Shown: positions 6,012 through 6,496 of the stretch, one piece after another | How positions within the stretch are numbered: position 1 is the stretch's first letter | Layout: every line of letters starts with the position of its first letter | Assembly: GCA_945878795.1 (NCBI GenBank) | Contig: CAMDWF010000132.1 | Location: 1-6,496, forward strand | Direction of reading: 5' to 3' | Length of the DNA stretch: 6,496 nucleotides | Origin: Synechococcus sp. UW140 | GTDB taxonomy: Bacteria; Cyanobacteriota; Cyanobacteriia; PCC-6307; Cyanobiaceae | Made by a program: the position numbers and the translations under genes | The notes under the pieces: generated by a model | The model's database searches: none | The model's input: only the letters and a program-made list of their open reading frames with translations | Told to the model about the DNA's origin: nothing

Positions 6012-6496
6012 ATGACCGCCGCCTCCACCTCCGGCCCCCGCCCCCGCTCCGGTGCCGAGATCCGCGAGGCCTTCCTGCGCTTCTACGAAGCCCGGGAGCA
6101 CCGGCGCATCGCCAGCGCCTCCCTGGTGCCGGAGGACCCCACGGTGCTGCTGACCATCGCCGGCATGTTGCCCTTCAAACCGGTGTTTCTGGGGCAGCAA
6201 CAGCGGCCGGCGGCCCGGGCGACCAGCAGCCAGAAATGCATCCGCACCAATGACATCGAGAACGTGGGTCGCACGGCGCGGCACCACACCTACTTCGAGA
6301 TGTTGGGCAACTTTTCGTTTGGCGACTATTTTAAAGCTCAGGCGATTGCCTGGGCCTGGGAACTCAGCACCCAGGTATTCGGCCTCAACCCCAACAATCT
6401 TGTCGTCAGCGTCTTCCGCGAAGATGACGAGGCCGCTGCCATCTGGCGTGATGAGGTAGGCGTTGACGCGCGCCGCATCATCCGCATGGATGAGGC
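6012..6496 (+). CDS. alaS: Alanyl-tRNA synthetase, N-terminal part (runs off window)
   Basis: The first 161 codons of AlaRS, open to the window end. This class II synthetase charges tRNA-Ala with alanine in the cytoplasm. The catalytic-domain N-terminus is unmistakable: 'IREAFLRFYEAREHRRIASASLVP' (17-40), 'PTVLLTIAGMLPFKPVFLG' (43-61), the motif 2 region with R69 and 'ATSSQKCIRTNDIENVGRTARHHT' beginning at 70 (nine conserved residues 'RTARHHTYF' at 87-95), then 'EMLGNFSFGDYF' (96-107) and 'RIIRMDEA' at the cut. The short Ser/Pro/Arg-rich leader (residues 2-14) is variable in picocyanobacterial AlaRS. ATG 6012 is preferred because it gives the usual distance to the conserved core. The remaining catalytic, editing and oligomerisation domains, about 700 residues, lie outside the window. 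It is transcribed away from the channel gene. Confidence 0.97.
   Translation, partial: MTAASTSGPRPRSGAEIREAFLRFYEAREHRRIASASLVPEDPTVLLTIAGMLPFKPVFLGQQQRPAARATSSQKCIRTNDIENVGRTARHHTYFEMLGNFSFGDYFKAQAIAWAWELSTQVFGLNPNNLVVSVFREDDEAAAIWRDEVGVDARRIIRMDE

Noticed and set aside
1..6496. CRISPR array, insertion sequence or transposase, rRNA or tRNA gene
   Set aside because: No regularly spaced direct repeats, no transposase-like frame and no RNA gene secondary structure were found on either strand.

Overview
The window looks like the chromosome of a high-G+C picocyanobacterium (Cyanobium or a GC-rich Synechococcus). This rests on the AlaS N-terminus, the SNF2 helicase and the cyclic-nucleotide-gated MscS-type channel, all of which read like picocyanobacterial proteins. 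It is an inference from protein style; there is no rRNA gene to confirm it.

Left end (1 to about 907): the tail of an apparent integron gene-cassette array, read left to right. A BrnA-type antitoxin gene enters from outside the window and stops at 228. Its stop codon lies inside an attC recombination site (223-307) with perfectly complementary 7-bp outer core sites. A second cassette gene (319-876), of unrecognised function and much more AT-rich than the rest of the window, starts 11 bases after that site. It ends inside a second, degraded attC-like structure (about 837-907), which appears to be the edge of the array. No integrase gene is in the window; the cassette orientation puts intI and attI to the left.

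907-1054 is a short non-coding strip between the array and a core gene, with a promoter-like TATAAT and a weak hairpin.

Right part (1055-6496): ordinary GC-rich core genome. On the minus strand a MscS-family channel with a C-terminal cyclic-nucleotide-binding domain (5843-4368) is followed, after a 229-base hairpin-rich gap, by a complete 1027-residue SNF2/HepA-type helicase (4138-1055). On the plus strand alaS starts at 6012 and runs off the end, divergent from the channel gene across a 168-base spacer. The three core genes have no obvious shared pathway. The notable biology is the meeting of an accessory cassette array with this conserved block, and the unassigned protein in the last cassette.
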